This document shows, in pieces, positions 8,780 to 17,819 of a stretch of DNA of 64,000 nucleotides. Where the stretch lies: NCBI RefSeq assembly GCF_003692615.1, contig NZ_CP023540.1:2294001-2358000 (forward strand), read 5' to 3'. The position numbers were made by a program, and so were the translations under genes. Under the pieces are notes generated by a model. It did not search any database and was not told the origin of the DNA. It was given only the letters and a program-made list of their open reading frames with translations. Source of the DNA: Chryseobacterium sp. 6424 (GTDB lineage Bacteria > Bacteroidota > Bacteroidia > Flavobacteriales > Weeksellaceae). Numbering within the stretch: the stretch's first letter is position 1; each line of letters begins with the position of its first letter.

Positions 8780-10027
8780 TTAGTCTTCAAATTCTTCTTT
8801 CAAAATCTGCTTCACATCTTCAATGGTTTCTTCTTCAAGATCTACCATTTTAAGCAGTGCATCGGTATCTTTATCAAGGACGCTCTTGGCCGTGGTGAGT
8901 CCTACTTTTTCGAACTCATCAATGATCCACTGGTCGATATCGCCTTCATCAGTACCGGCAAATTCTTTCAGTTCCACATCATCATCTTCGCTGGCTTCTC
9001 TGTACACATCAATTTCGTAGCCGCTAAGCCAAGAGGCCAATCGAATGTTCTGCCCCTGCTTACCGATCACACGGGAAATTTCTTCAACTGGTGTATATAC
9101 GAGCGCATACTGCGTTTCTTCGTTAATCTCGATCTTGTTCACCGTGATATTGCCTAAGGCTCTTTTCACCATGATCTCTGGGTTTTTGGACCACTGAATG
9201 ACATCAATGTTCTCGTTCTTCAACTCACGTACTACGCCATGAATTCTGGATCCTTTCACACCAACGCAAGCACCTACCGGATCTATACGGTCATCATATG
9301 CATCTACGGCGATTTTTGCTTTCTCGCCCGGGATCCGCACTACTTTTTTCAGCATGATGGTACCATCCTGAATCTCCGGAATCTCCAGTTCGAGGAGTTT
9401 CTCAAGGAATTTCGGCGCGGTTCTCGAAACAATAATCTGTGGCTTTGCTCCTTTGAAATCTACACTTTCTACGATAGCGCGCACGTTTTCTCCTTTCTTA
9501 AAGAAATCGGAGGGGATTTGGTTTTCTTTCGGTAAGATGAACTCGTTATCTTCATCATCCAGCAAAATCACATGTTTGTGACGGATGTGATGTACTTCTC
9601 CTACAACAATTTCGCCAATCTTATCGCGGAACTGTTCGTACAGCATGGCATTGTTATGCTCTTGCAGTTTGGTGGCCAAGATTTGCTTCAAGGTAAGGAT
9701 GCTTCTTCTGCCCAACTGCTCGATAGGGATCTCCACGGTATAATCTTCACCTACTTCAAAAGTCGGGTCTATTTTCTTGGCTTCTGAGATTTCGATTTCA
9801 AGGTCGTCATCTTCAGACATGTCGTCTTCTACGATGGTTTTGTTCAGAAATATTTGAAAATCACCTTTGTCGGGGTTTACAATTACGTCGAAATGATCAT
9901 CGGAGTCGAATCTTTTTCTAAGTAAAGTTTTCAGGGCGTCTTCAATAATCGCCATCAGGTCAATCTTACTGATGCTTTTTTCTTCCTTGAAATCGCCAAA
10001 TGCTTCAATCAGTGCTAAACCGTCCAT
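8780..10027 (-). CDS. nusA: Transcription termination/antitermination factor NusA
   Basis: A 415-residue protein that binds RNA polymerase and modulates pausing, termination and antitermination. Domains in order: N-terminal RNAP-binding domain (ALIEAFGDFKEEKSISK), an S1 domain around residues 135-200 (VGEVHHIRHKHVILLDDEDNEFILP), then two KH domains with RIDPVGACVGVKGSRIHGVV and EISRVIGKQGQNIRLA, and an acidic C-terminal helix-hairpin region (DEFEKVGLTTAKSVL, VDLEEETIEDVKQIL). The length fits a NusA without the duplicated acidic repeats of gamma-proteobacteria. It sits between rimP (54 bases upstream) and infB, the usual operon. Confidence 0.97.
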   Translation of the reverse strand: MDGLALIEAFGDFKEEKSISKIDLMAIIEDALKTLLRKRFDSDDHFDVIVNPDKGDFQIFLNKTIVEDDMSEDDDLEIEISEAKKIDPTFEVGEDYTVEIPIEQLGRRSILTLKQILATKLQEHNNAMLYEQFRDKIGEIVVGEVHHIRHKHVILLDDEDNEFILPKENQIPSDFFKKGENVRAIVESVDFKGAKPQIIVSRTAPKFLEKLLELEIPEIQDGTIMLKKVVRIPGEKAKIAVDAYDDRIDPVGACVGVKGSRIHGVVRELKNENIDVIQWSKNPEIMVKRALGNITVNKIEINEETQYALVYTPVEEISRVIGKQGQNIRLASWLSGYEIDVYREASEDDDVELKEFAGTDEGDIDQWIIDEFEKVGLTTAKSVLDKDTDALLKMVDLEEETIEDVKQILKEEFED

Positions 10028-10081
10028 ATATATAAATGATAAGTGATGAGGCTGCGCCAGGCAGATCCATCTTTTAGTTAA

Positions 10082-10549
10082 TTAAAATTTTATTGTTACC
10101 AGTGCTTTTTTTATTTCTGAATAGGGAATCTCGCGGTCTTCCACAACATCTACCTTTCCTTTTCCTATTTCTTTCGGTTTCCTGTATTTCATTATGAGGG
10201 TAATTTTCTCTTCATCTACCGAAGCAAGTTCGCCCTCAACCTGTGTATCATCTGTCAACAGAATATCCAGTTCTCTGCCGATATTCTTCCGAAACTGGCG
10301 TGGCGTTTTCAGCGGCTCACTAAGGCCAGCGCTCATTACCTGTAAAGAAAAATCGTGCTCTTCGCGATCCATATTAAACTCAATGGCGCGGCTGGCATCC
10401 AGACAATCCTGAAGCGTCACCCCCTGATCCCCGTCGAGAATGACGGTAATATCATCGGCAGCAGAAAATTTTAAATCAATCAGGAATAAATCCTCTCTTT
10501 CACTGAGGAAGGCCTGCAGCAGTTCCTCTATTTTGTTCCTAAATTCCAT
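10082..10549 (-). CDS. rimP: Ribosome maturation factor RimP
   Basis: A 155-residue protein needed for late 30S subunit maturation. The N-terminal alpha/beta domain carries LIDLKFSAADDITVILDGDQGVTLQDCLDASRAIEFN-like sequence (split here: VILDGDQGVTLQDC, then ASRAIEFNMD) and the family core SLQVMSAGLSEPLKTPRQF. The C-terminal SH3-like domain follows from about residue 95. It is the first gene of rimP-nusA-infB and has a strong promoter about 70 bases upstream, which drives the whole unit. Confidence 0.95.
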   Translation of the reverse strand: MEFRNKIEELLQAFLSEREDLFLIDLKFSAADDITVILDGDQGVTLQDCLDASRAIEFNMDREEHDFSLQVMSAGLSEPLKTPRQFRKNIGRELDILLTDDTQVEGELASVDEEKITLIMKYRKPKEIGKGKVDVVEDREIPYSEIKKALVTIKF

Positions 10550-10618
10550 ATTTTAATTTGAGTTACGAAAAAAGGCATTCTTGCGAAGGCCTTTTCATGT
10601 GTATCCGTAAATCCGGTG

Positions 10619-10650
10619 CAAATATACATTTTTTTTGATAAAAGCACAAA
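10619..10650 (-). promoter_or_regulatory. Promoter of rimP-nusA-infB
   Basis: The minus strand reads TTTG, 20 bases, then TATATTTG (10626-10619). Both boxes match the flavobacterial consensus exactly, with standard spacing. This is the clearest promoter in the window and leaves a leader of roughly 65 bases before the rimP ATG at 10549. Confidence 0.8.
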
Positions 10651-10699
10651 TCCCCCGACAAATCAATCATATACAAACCACCTTAGTGCAGTAAATTAT

Positions 10700-10707
10700 T
10701 ATATTTG
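10700..10707 (+). promoter_or_regulatory. -7 promoter box of the UDP-glucose dehydrogenase gene
   Basis: The plus strand reads TATATTTG 19 bases before the TTG chosen as start of the next gene. No TTG is evident at -33. It lies inside a longer open frame that begins with GTG at 10616, which argues against using that distant start. Confidence 0.6.
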
Positions 10708-10726
10708 CAGGCTAAAACTTCAGACA

Positions 10727-12037
10727 TTGAATATTACAATCGTTGGGACAGGTTATGTAGGCCTGGTAACCGGAACTACGTTGGCAGAATTGGGGAATAC
10801 CGTTTACTGCGTGGATATTGACCGGCAGAAGGTTGAAAACATGAAAAAAGGCATCGTACCCATCTACGAGCCCGGCCTTGAGGAAATGTTCCTGCGCAAC
10901 ATACAGGCAGAACGGTTGTTTTTCACTACGGACCTGAAAGAAGCTCTTGATAAAAGCGAAGTCATTTATCTGGCCCTGCCAACGCCACCGGGCGAAGACG
11001 GTTCTGCAGACCTTTCTTACGTATTGCAGGTAGCCAACCAAATTGGTGACTGGATGAGCGAGTATAAAGTAATCGTGAATAAATCTACCGTTCCTGTAGG
11101 TACCGCGGAAACAGTAAAAGCCACCATCGCAGGAAAAACTCAAGTCCCGTTCGATGTAGTTTCAAACCCAGAATTTCTGCGTGAAGGTTTTGCTGTAGAA
11201 GACTCGATGAATCCCGCCCGCGTGATCGTAGGCAGCGAATCGGAACGTGCCCGCGAGATTATGGCCAAAATTTACCAGCCTTTTACCAACACCGGCATCC
11301 CAATTATCTTCATGGATGAAAAATCCTCGGAACTTACCAAGTATGCCGCAAACTCTTTCCTTGCTGTAAAAATCACCTTCATGAACGAAATCGCCAACTA
11401 CTGCGAAAAAGTAGGCGCCGATGTTGACAAAGTGAGGCTTGGGATGGGCTCCGACGACCGCATTGGGCACCGCTTTCTGTTCCCGGGAATCGGTTACGGC
11501 GGCAGCTGTTTCCCTAAGGATGTAAAAGCACTCATAAAATCTGGCCTGCAGGAAGACTTTGATTTTCAACTATTGGAAGCGACTGAAAAAGTGAACCAAC
11601 AACAGAAAATCATTCTTGTCTCAGAAATTGAAAAATACTTTAACGGAGATATAAAGAATAAAAACATTGCGATATGGGGACTTGCTTTTAAAGCCAATAC
11701 CGATGACATCCGCGAGGCCTCCTCACTGGATAACATCCGGCTTTTGCTCGAAAAGGGCGCAAACATCACCGCATATGACGCCATAGCTGAAGAGAACGTA
11801 CGAAACCTGCTTGGCGAAAAAATTTCTTACGCTAAAGACATGTACTCGGCCTTGGAAAATGCGGATTGCCTGTTGATTGCGACGGAATGGAGCGAATTCA
11901 AGAACCCAAATTTCGAAATGATGGCCGGCAAAATGCGCCACAAAGCCATATTTGATGGTCGGAATATGTTCGCGCTGGAGCAGGTGGAAGACTCTGGCTT
12001 CTACTATAAATCTATCGGCCGCCGAACCATCAGCTAA
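10727..12037 (+). CDS. ugd: UDP-glucose 6-dehydrogenase
   Basis: An NAD-dependent enzyme of the UDP-glucose/GDP-mannose dehydrogenase family. It oxidises UDP-glucose to UDP-glucuronate in the cytoplasm, a precursor for acidic glycans. I place the start at TTG 10727 (436 residues) because the Rossmann motif ITIVGTGYVGLV must lie at the N-terminus and a TATATTTG box precedes it. Further motifs are YLALPTPPGEDGSADLSY, VNKSTVPVGTA, the substrate-binding segment NPEFLREGFAVED, the catalytic cysteine in GIGYGGSCFPKD, and the C-terminal NAIWGLAFKANTDDIREA-type segment. It opens the polysaccharide locus, supplying uronic acid donors. A related UDP-sugar specificity cannot be excluded. Confidence 0.92.
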   Translation: MNITIVGTGYVGLVTGTTLAELGNTVYCVDIDRQKVENMKKGIVPIYEPGLEEMFLRNIQAERLFFTTDLKEALDKSEVIYLALPTPPGEDGSADLSYVLQVANQIGDWMSEYKVIVNKSTVPVGTAETVKATIAGKTQVPFDVVSNPEFLREGFAVEDSMNPARVIVGSESERAREIMAKIYQPFTNTGIPIIFMDEKSSELTKYAANSFLAVKITFMNEIANYCEKVGADVDKVRLGMGSDDRIGHRFLFPGIGYGGSCFPKDVKALIKSGLQEDFDFQLLEATEKVNQQQKIILVSEIEKYFNGDIKNKNIAIWGLAFKANTDDIREASSLDNIRLLLEKGANITAYDAIAEENVRNLLGEKISYAKDMYSALENADCLLIATEWSEFKNPNFEMMAGKMRHKAIFDGRNMFALEQVEDSGFYYKSIGRRTIS

Positions 12038-12070
12038 CCACTGATCCCTGATAAAACACACACACAAATC

Positions 12071-13054
12071 TTGAAACTGAATTTATTTACCCGGGTGATC
12101 TTCGCCTGTTTGCTGGCCTTTACAGTAAGCAGCCTGGTTTATTTTGCCTTCGGGAATATCTATTCAGCAGAGATCCTTCGTTTCAGCGAGTTTCAACAGC
12201 AGTTTAATGCCGGGGTGTACCAATACCGAATACTGGGCCCAACTCTGCTTATTTGGCTGCACGACTTCTTATCTACATTAAATATTGATTATCAATTATT
12301 TAAATTTAAATTCTTCAGTCCGGAGGCCGAACCGCAGATGATGCTGTCTTTTTATCTGCTAAATACATTCTTCCTGATCCTTGCTGCGATAATGATGGTT
12401 TTAATCTTAGAAAACCGCCATATCATCGCTACTTCTGCTGAGAAAACGCTGTTACTTGCCGTCTTGATATTTACCGCAGGATTTTCACAGTTTGTGCTGG
12501 TACCTTATGATATGACGGGATTGTTTTTCATGTTGCTTTTCATATTTTATCTATTACGATTCTCTGAAAAAAACTCAGCGCCCCGTTTATTAATTCTGCT
12601 TGGCATCATAGCTGTTTCTACGTTGAACAGGGAGTCTTCGGCGATTTGTATTTCTTTGGCAGCAACCATGCTATATCAAATCCATGGATTAAAAAAACAA
12701 ACAATTTGGCCTGTTGCGTGGCTGGCCATTGCTTTTGTTGCAGTTTACGCGGGGGTACGGCTGCTGAACCAAAACTTCACTACAAATGACGGCGACTTGC
12801 TCACACAGAACTTCACGGAAGCAAAAAATCTTTTAGGCTTACTGTTTTGGCTGGTATTTTTCCTTTTTTCGATATTTTTAGCAAAAGACCGCAACACAGC
12901 AGGGCAGATCTGTCTGTTCCATCTATTGTGTGCGCCTTATATCATCATGTGTTTTTATGGCGGTATCATTTATGAAATTCGGTTGTATGTGCCTTTGTTC
13001 GTAGCTTCACTTGTACTGGCGCGTCTTGAATTTTCGCGTGTATCAATTAATTAA
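12071..13054 (+). CDS. Multi-pass membrane protein of the polysaccharide locus, function unknown
   Basis: A 327-residue, strongly hydrophobic protein starting with TTG, 33 bases after ugd. About eight to nine membrane segments can be drawn (for example residues 8-28, 92-113, 126-144, 150-163, 172-184, 213-231, 255-271, 284-300 and 305-317). Polar motifs lie at segment ends: YRILGP (52-57), PYDMT (145-149), LNRESS (185-190) and YEIRLYVPL (301-309). Paired Arg and Glu residues in a membrane protein next to export and glycosyltransferase genes would fit a GT-C-type transferase, a polymerase or a lipid-linked glycan modifier. This is inference; I recognise no named family. Confidence 0.6.
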   Translation: MKLNLFTRVIFACLLAFTVSSLVYFAFGNIYSAEILRFSEFQQQFNAGVYQYRILGPTLLIWLHDFLSTLNIDYQLFKFKFFSPEAEPQMMLSFYLLNTFFLILAAIMMVLILENRHIIATSAEKTLLLAVLIFTAGFSQFVLVPYDMTGLFFMLLFIFYLLRFSEKNSAPRLLILLGIIAVSTLNRESSAICISLAATMLYQIHGLKKQTIWPVAWLAIAFVAVYAGVRLLNQNFTTNDGDLLTQNFTEAKNLLGLLFWLVFFLFSIFLAKDRNTAGQICLFHLLCAPYIIMCFYGGIIYEIRLYVPLFVASLVLARLEFSRVSIN

Positions 13055-13056
13055 TC

Positions 13057-13064
13057 TATTTTTG
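13057..13064 (+). promoter_or_regulatory. Candidate -7 box upstream of the ABC permease gene
   Basis: TATTTTTG fits TAnnTTTG and lies 20 bases before the ATG at 13085, right after the stop of the preceding gene. It has no well-spaced -33 TTG and may only reinforce read-through transcription. Confidence 0.35.
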
Positions 13065-13084
13065 AGTTAAAATTTTAAAATTTT

Positions 13085-13933
13085 ATGAGCGAAACTCCGC
13101 AGCAATGGACAGAAACTATTGAAGCACGCCATTCACTCTTCGACCTGAAACTTCGTGAAGTATGGCGTTACCGCGACTTGGTCTACATGTTCGTGAAGCG
13201 CGATTTTGTGGCCGGATTTAAACAGACCATCCTAGGCCCGCTGTGGTTTTTCATCAACCCGATCCTTACTACCATCGTTTATCTGGTCATCTTCGGAAAC
13301 ATCGCGAACCTCTCTACAGACGGCGTTCCGAAAATTCTTTTCTATCTGGCCGGCGTTACCCTTTGGAATTATTTTTCAAGTTGCCTCACCGGAACTTCAA
13401 ATGTCTTCACAGGCAATGCGGCAATCTTCGGTAAAGTGTATTTTCCGCGGCTCGTGATGCCGCTCACGATCGTGATCTCCAATCTGATGCGCTTTGGCGT
13501 ACAGTTTCTGCTGTTTTTAATTGTTTTTATTTATTATTTAATTCAGGGTGAAGTGCAGCCAAATCTTTGGATTTTGGCGACACCTCTCTTAATATTTTTA
13601 ATGGGTTGCTTCGCACTTGGGATGGGGATGATCTTTTCATCACTCACCACAAAATACCGCGACCTGCAAATGCTTTTAGGCTTCGGCGTAAGTCTTTATA
13701 TGTACGCGACACCCGTGGTTTACCCGCTTTCAGCACTCTCTGGAGTGTGGAAAAAACTGGCCTACTACAATCCGCTAACCGGAATCTTTGAGTGTTTCAA
13801 GTATGGCTGGCTTGGGTCCGGAGATTTTTCACCCGCTCTTTTGGGCATCAGTTCAGCCATTATTTTTGCATTATTAGCTCTCGGGACGGTGGTTTTCAAT
13901 AAGGTTGAGAAAAGCTTCATGGACACTGTGTAA
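13085..13933 (+). CDS. Polysaccharide ABC exporter permease (Wzm type)
   Basis: A 282-residue ABC-2 type permease of the O-antigen/teichoic-acid export family. The cytoplasmic N-terminus (LKLREVWRYRDLVYMFVKRDF) includes the coupling-helix region seen in Wzm and TagG. Then come KQTILGPLWFFINPILTTIV and about six membrane helices, with PRLVMPLTIVISNL in the middle and KYRDLQMLLGFGVSLYMYATPVVYPLS before the C-terminal YNPLTGIFECFKYGWLG. It works with the ATPase encoded 100 bases downstream to move a lipid-linked glycan across the inner membrane. Presence of this pair, and absence of Wzx/Wzy in the window, indicates the ABC-dependent pathway. Confidence 0.92.
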   Translation: MSETPQQWTETIEARHSLFDLKLREVWRYRDLVYMFVKRDFVAGFKQTILGPLWFFINPILTTIVYLVIFGNIANLSTDGVPKILFYLAGVTLWNYFSSCLTGTSNVFTGNAAIFGKVYFPRLVMPLTIVISNLMRFGVQFLLFLIVFIYYLIQGEVQPNLWILATPLLIFLMGCFALGMGMIFSSLTTKYRDLQMLLGFGVSLYMYATPVVYPLSALSGVWKKLAYYNPLTGIFECFKYGWLGSGDFSPALLGISSAIIFALLALGTVVFNKVEKSFMDTV

Positions 13934-14033
13934 AGAGCTAGGGAAAAAGTAAAAAGAGTAAAGTATTTGGTTTAAAATTTAAACACATTTGAACCAGCTG
14001 CACTACGTTAAATCACAATAGAACTAAAAAAGA

Positions 14034-15311
14034 ATGCTTGCATTAAAAGCTGAAAATATCTCAAAACAATACCGTCTCGGCCAGGTCGGGACCGGCACGC
14101 TTTCGCATGACCTCAACCGTTTTTGGCACCAATTGCGGGGCAAGGAAGATCCGTATTTAAAGATTGGCGAGGCCAATGACCGCAGTACAAAGGGCGACTC
14201 GGAATATGTGTGGTCGCTGCGCGACATCAATTTTGAGATTGAACAGGGCGACGCTGTCGGCATCATCGGGCGTAACGGTGCGGGAAAATCGACGCTACTG
14301 AAACTTTTAAGTAAAGTCACCAAACCTACCACGGGAAAAATATATACAAATGGCCGCATCGCCTCACTACTCGAAGTGGGCACAGGTTTTCACCCCGAAA
14401 TGACAGGTCGCGAAAACATCTACCTCAACGGCGCCATCCTGGGGATGACCCGAAAGGAAATCATGCGAAAATTCGATGAAATCGTAGATTTTTCAGGTGT
14501 TGAAAGGTATATTGACACGCCGGTAAAAAGATACTCTTCCGGAATGTATGTACGCCTGGCATTTGCGGTGGCGGCGCATCTGGAGTCGGAAATCCTGATT
14601 GTTGATGAAGTTCTGGCTGTAGGCGATGCCGAATTCCAGAAAAAATGCCTGGGCAAAATGGGCGTTGTGAGTAAGGGCGAAGGTAGGACGGTGCTTTTTG
14701 TGAGTCATAATATGGCAGCCGTGAAAAACTTATGTGATACTGGGATACTTTTAAAAAACGGACTCATAAAAACCCATGGGAATATGGATCAAGTCCTGAA
14801 CACCTATGACTTGGAGTTTGTATCACAAGACAAAATCTTTGAGGTAAAATACGAAATACAACACAATCTGGAAATGCAGCTTCTACATGTAAACCTTGAA
14901 AGACCTACTGAACACAGCAGACTGTTTACTGATGATAGTTTAATTTTTAATTTTCAGGTTGATGTAAGAGTCCCGGTGCCTAAGGCCTACATTACTTTAG
15001 ACATTAAAGATCAGAATGATGAATTGGTTTATTGGACTGCCGATTACCCAACAGAACGCTTTTTAAAAAATACTGCGGGCAAATTTAATTTAAAATGTAC
15101 CTTGCCGTCATCTTTGTTGACCAGTGGATTTTATACCGCAACATGTGCCATTTACTCACCATATTCAAATAAAGTAATTCATAACGAACCAGAATCTAAA
15201 ATAAGATTTGAAATTGAAGAGGGCGAAAGTTCGTTTCTTCATCAATTTGGGATTTCGCGCCCTGGAAAAACCGGGATGGAAAGCCGATGGGCAAGCACCG
15301 AAATACTATGA
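14034..15311 (+). CDS. Polysaccharide ABC exporter ATPase with C-terminal glycan-binding domain (Wzt type)
   Basis: A 425-residue protein. Residues 1-250 are an ABC ATPase: N-terminal ALKAENISKQYRLG, Walker A GRNGAGKST, signature YSSGMYVRLAFAV, Walker B ILIVDEVLAVGD and switch His in VSHNM. From about residue 270 a separate beta-sandwich domain follows (NFQVDVRVPVPKAYITLDIK to SKIRFEIEEGES), as in Wzt proteins that recognise the finished O-polysaccharide end before export. The exporter should therefore be selective for a capped or otherwise marked glycan. Its stop overlaps the next glycosyltransferase start (ATGA), so export and synthesis are translationally coupled. Confidence 0.92.
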   Translation: MLALKAENISKQYRLGQVGTGTLSHDLNRFWHQLRGKEDPYLKIGEANDRSTKGDSEYVWSLRDINFEIEQGDAVGIIGRNGAGKSTLLKLLSKVTKPTTGKIYTNGRIASLLEVGTGFHPEMTGRENIYLNGAILGMTRKEIMRKFDEIVDFSGVERYIDTPVKRYSSGMYVRLAFAVAAHLESEILIVDEVLAVGDAEFQKKCLGKMGVVSKGEGRTVLFVSHNMAAVKNLCDTGILLKNGLIKTHGNMDQVLNTYDLEFVSQDKIFEVKYEIQHNLEMQLLHVNLERPTEHSRLFTDDSLIFNFQVDVRVPVPKAYITLDIKDQNDELVYWTADYPTERFLKNTAGKFNLKCTLPSSLLTSGFYTATCAIYSPYSNKVIHNEPESKIRFEIEEGESSFLHQFGISRPGKTGMESRWASTEIL

Positions 15312-16174
15312 TATCAATTGTAACAGCTTATTACAACAGAAAAAAACTGTTTAGAAGAACACTGTTAAGTATAAAGCACCAACAGGTGGACTATAGTTTT
15401 GAGGTTATTGCTGTAGATGATGGAAGCGATGATGAGGAAAGGCTGGAAGACCTGGTTGTGGAATTTCCATTCTTAAAAGTCATCCGCCTCGAAAAGAATA
15501 ACAAATGGTATCACAACTCGTGCATACCATTCAACATTGGTTTCAAAGCTGCCAAAGGTGATAAAATAATCATTCAAAACCCTGAATGTCTGCATTTTGG
15601 GAATATCTTGGATTATACAGATAACCATTTAGATGAGCAGAATTATTTAAGTTTTGGCTGTTTTTCTTTAGACGAGGATATCACGGAAAATTATGAGAAA
15701 TTTTCTACAGAATATTTAAATAAAACGATTTCCGAAAATTCGCACACTATAGAAAAAGACGGTGCATTGGGCTGGTACAACCATTCCGTTTACAGACCGA
15801 AGGCGTATCATTTTTGTACAGCAATTTCGAAAAAAAATCTACAGCAATTACACGGTTTTGATGAGCGGTTTGCTTTTGGGATTGCGTATGACGATGATGA
15901 ATTTATCGAAAGAGTGAGACAGAAATTAAGAGTAGACTTTGTGGATCACGTAGTTGCTTTTCATCAAAACCATTACCATCCCTCGTCCACCTCATATCAG
16001 AACCGGGCTAACATTGAACTCCTGTATAAAAAAAATGCTTTTCTAGCGAAGAAACGAAATATGCATCTTAACCCAACCAGTTTCTCAAGACATCTTCCTG
16101 TTTCGCTAAAGAAACCATTTCTCTACCTAGAGTTAAAAATGGAAAGTTTGATACGAATATTACAAAAAAAATGA
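15308..16174 (+). CDS. Glycosyltransferase family 2 with galactosyltransferase-like C-terminus
   Basis: About 288 residues. ATG 15308 overlaps the Wzt stop by four bases and is preferred to an in-frame codon seven residues earlier. The GT-A core starts at once (MISIVTAYYNRKKLF), with the nucleotide-binding AVDDGSDDEE. In place of the usual DxD it has QNPEC, and further on FDERFAFGIAYDDDEFIERVRQK, typical of transferases with a Glyco_transf_7C segment. It should add one sugar to the growing glycan at the inner face of the membrane; donor and acceptor are unknown. It starts a run of short-overlap genes extending to 20690. Confidence 0.85.
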   Translation: MISIVTAYYNRKKLFRRTLLSIKHQQVDYSFEVIAVDDGSDDEERLEDLVVEFPFLKVIRLEKNNKWYHNSCIPFNIGFKAAKGDKIIIQNPECLHFGNILDYTDNHLDEQNYLSFGCFSLDEDITENYEKFSTEYLNKTISENSHTIEKDGALGWYNHSVYRPKAYHFCTAISKKNLQQLHGFDERFAFGIAYDDDEFIERVRQKLRVDFVDHVVAFHQNHYHPSSTSYQNRANIELLYKKNAFLAKKRNMHLNPTSFSRHLPVSLKKPFLYLELKMESLIRILQKK

Positions 16175-17010
16175 AAATTTCTGTCATCGTTCCTTGTTAC
16201 AATCAGGCGGAGTATTTAGATGAGTGCCTACAATCCGTATTAAATCAAACGGATATGAACTGGGAGTGTATTATTGTAAACGACGGAAGTCTTGATAACA
16301 CGCATGAAGTCGCAAAAAAATGGCTGGCAAAAGATGATAGATTCAAATATTTTAAAAAAGACAACGGCGGCGTAGCGTCAGCACGGAATTTTGGCATTAG
16401 CAAAACAGAGGCTGAATGGATTTTGCCCCTGGATGCAGATGACAAGATTGCAGAAAATTATCTTGAAAAAGCCATCGAAAGTATTAAAAAAGGATATAAA
16501 ATCATTTATTGTAAGGCCGAGTTTTTTGGGGAAACTACACTTCCTTTCCATCTTAAAAACTATAGCTACAAGCAACTTCTGAAAGAAAATTTAATCTTCG
16601 TATCAGCGTTTTTCAGGAAACAAGATTGGGAAAAAGTAAATGGCTATGATGAAACTTTTACTTTTGGATATGAAGACTGGGAATTCTGGATTAAACTATT
16701 AAAAGACATACCGGATGAAGAAGTGCTCAGACTAGATTTCACAGGCTTTTTCTACAGAAGAAAGGAAATGTCCCGCGACATCTGGATTAATAAGAACAAA
16801 CTTGAAAAACAAAGGACGCTTGCTGATATTTACTACAAACACGCAGAAATCTATCATAAGAATTTTGGCGTTTACCATGATTTAATTAACAGCAACGAAG
16901 AATTAAGGTACGAACGCGACGAATTAAAGAAGAAAACTGATACGCTGCTGCGAAAAATTCGAAAGAACAGCATTTCAAAATTGCTATTCAAACTGATCGA
17001 AAAACTATAA
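16171..17010 (+). CDS. Glycosyltransferase family 2
   Basis: A 279-residue GT-A transferase. It has SVIVPCYNQAEYLDECLQSV, the nucleotide-binding IIVNDGSLDNT (about 34-44), GGVASARNFGI and the metal-binding DADD at residues 88-91. A WEFWIKLL-type motif follows near residue 170. The last 60 residues are charged and helical (NSNEELRYERDELKKKTDTL), probably a coiled coil or membrane-associating tail. The start overlaps the previous stop as ATGA and the stop overlaps the next start as TAATG, so the gene is locked into the operon. Sugar specificity cannot be read from sequence. Confidence 0.88.
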   Translation: MKISVIVPCYNQAEYLDECLQSVLNQTDMNWECIIVNDGSLDNTHEVAKKWLAKDDRFKYFKKDNGGVASARNFGISKTEAEWILPLDADDKIAENYLEKAIESIKKGYKIIYCKAEFFGETTLPFHLKNYSYKQLLKENLIFVSAFFRKQDWEKVNGYDETFTFGYEDWEFWIKLLKDIPDEEVLRLDFTGFFYRRKEMSRDIWINKNKLEKQRTLADIYYKHAEIYHKNFGVYHDLINSNEELRYERDELKKKTDTLLRKIRKNSISKLLFKLIEKL

Positions 17011-17819
17011 TGCTCTCCATCATCATCTCCTCATACCAGCCCCATTACTTCTCTGCGCTTGAAAAAAATATCGCGGAAACAATTGGCGTACCGTATGAGC
17101 TGATTAAAATTGACAACCCCGGATTAATGGGTATTTGCGAAGCCTACAACAAAGGAGCGAAACAGGCAAAAAACCCGTTTCTGCTATTTGTACACGAAGA
17201 TGTGGAGTTTACAACTCACCATTGGGGCGAAAATCTCATCAAGCATCTCAAAAAACCGAACACAGGTGTTGTCGGGCTAGCCGGAAGCGTGTATGTACCG
17301 AATGTACCGTTCGCGTGGTGGGATAATTTAAGTGACCGCCGAATACATTTAAAACAGTATCAAGATGAAGAATTTTTGGAGGAGTTCCGGCTTTCCCAGA
17401 CCGAAAATTGCTACGCTCTTGATGGGGTCTTTCTTGCCTGTCGAACAGATGTCTGGAAACAGATTAAGTTTAGTAAAAAAATTAAAGGTTTCCATGCTTA
17501 TGATGTGGATTTTTCAGTTAGAGTTAGCTATTTTTATCAGAATATTGTGGTTACAGACATTGCGTTAAAACATTTTTCACTTGGAAAACCAGATACACAG
17601 TGGTGGCGCGATATGTTAAAAGTGAGAAAACATTTCAAGAAGCCTCCCAACCAGAAAATTGATAAAAAAAAAGAACTGAGGTATTATGTTTTCTTGAATT
17701 CTAATATGTTGAAATTCTATCCGGAAAAAAGGAAACTGGTCTTACTAAAATATTGCAAGCCGCAATATATCGGTTATAAGGCTGCATTAAAAAACTTTGT
17801 AGAACTCTTAGCCAAATAA
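17010..17819 (+). CDS. Glycosyltransferase-like protein, first copy of a tandem pair
   Basis: A 269-residue GT-A-like protein of the type classed as Glyco_tranf_2_5 (PF13712). It has LSIIISSYQPHYF, NPGLMGICEAYNKGA, the acidic metal site FVHEDVEF (HED at 62-64), VPNVPFAWWDN and an LDGVFLACRTDVW segment before a helical C-terminus. It is a close paralogue of the next gene: the first 70 bases of the two genes differ at only two positions, while the rest has diverged strongly. The start overlaps the preceding stop (TAATG). Probably it adds a sugar related to that added by its twin. Confidence 0.8.
   Translation: MLSIIISSYQPHYFSALEKNIAETIGVPYELIKIDNPGLMGICEAYNKGAKQAKNPFLLFVHEDVEFTTHHWGENLIKHLKKPNTGVVGLAGSVYVPNVPFAWWDNLSDRRIHLKQYQDEEFLEEFRLSQTENCYALDGVFLACRTDVWKQIKFSKKIKGFHAYDVDFSVRVSYFYQNIVVTDIALKHFSLGKPDTQWWRDMLKVRKHFKKPPNQKIDKKKELRYYVFLNSNMLKFYPEKRKLVLLKYCKPQYIGYKAALKNFVELLAK

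Noticed and set aside
10616..10726. Extended N-terminus for UDP-glucose dehydrogenase from GTG 10616
   Set aside because: The 37 extra residues are unlike the family, which begins with the Rossmann strand, and the stretch contains a perfect TATATTTG promoter box.
10712..12067. Several long minus-strand frames opposite ugd
   Set aside because: Antisense shadows of a conserved gene with no promoter, start context or recognisable product.
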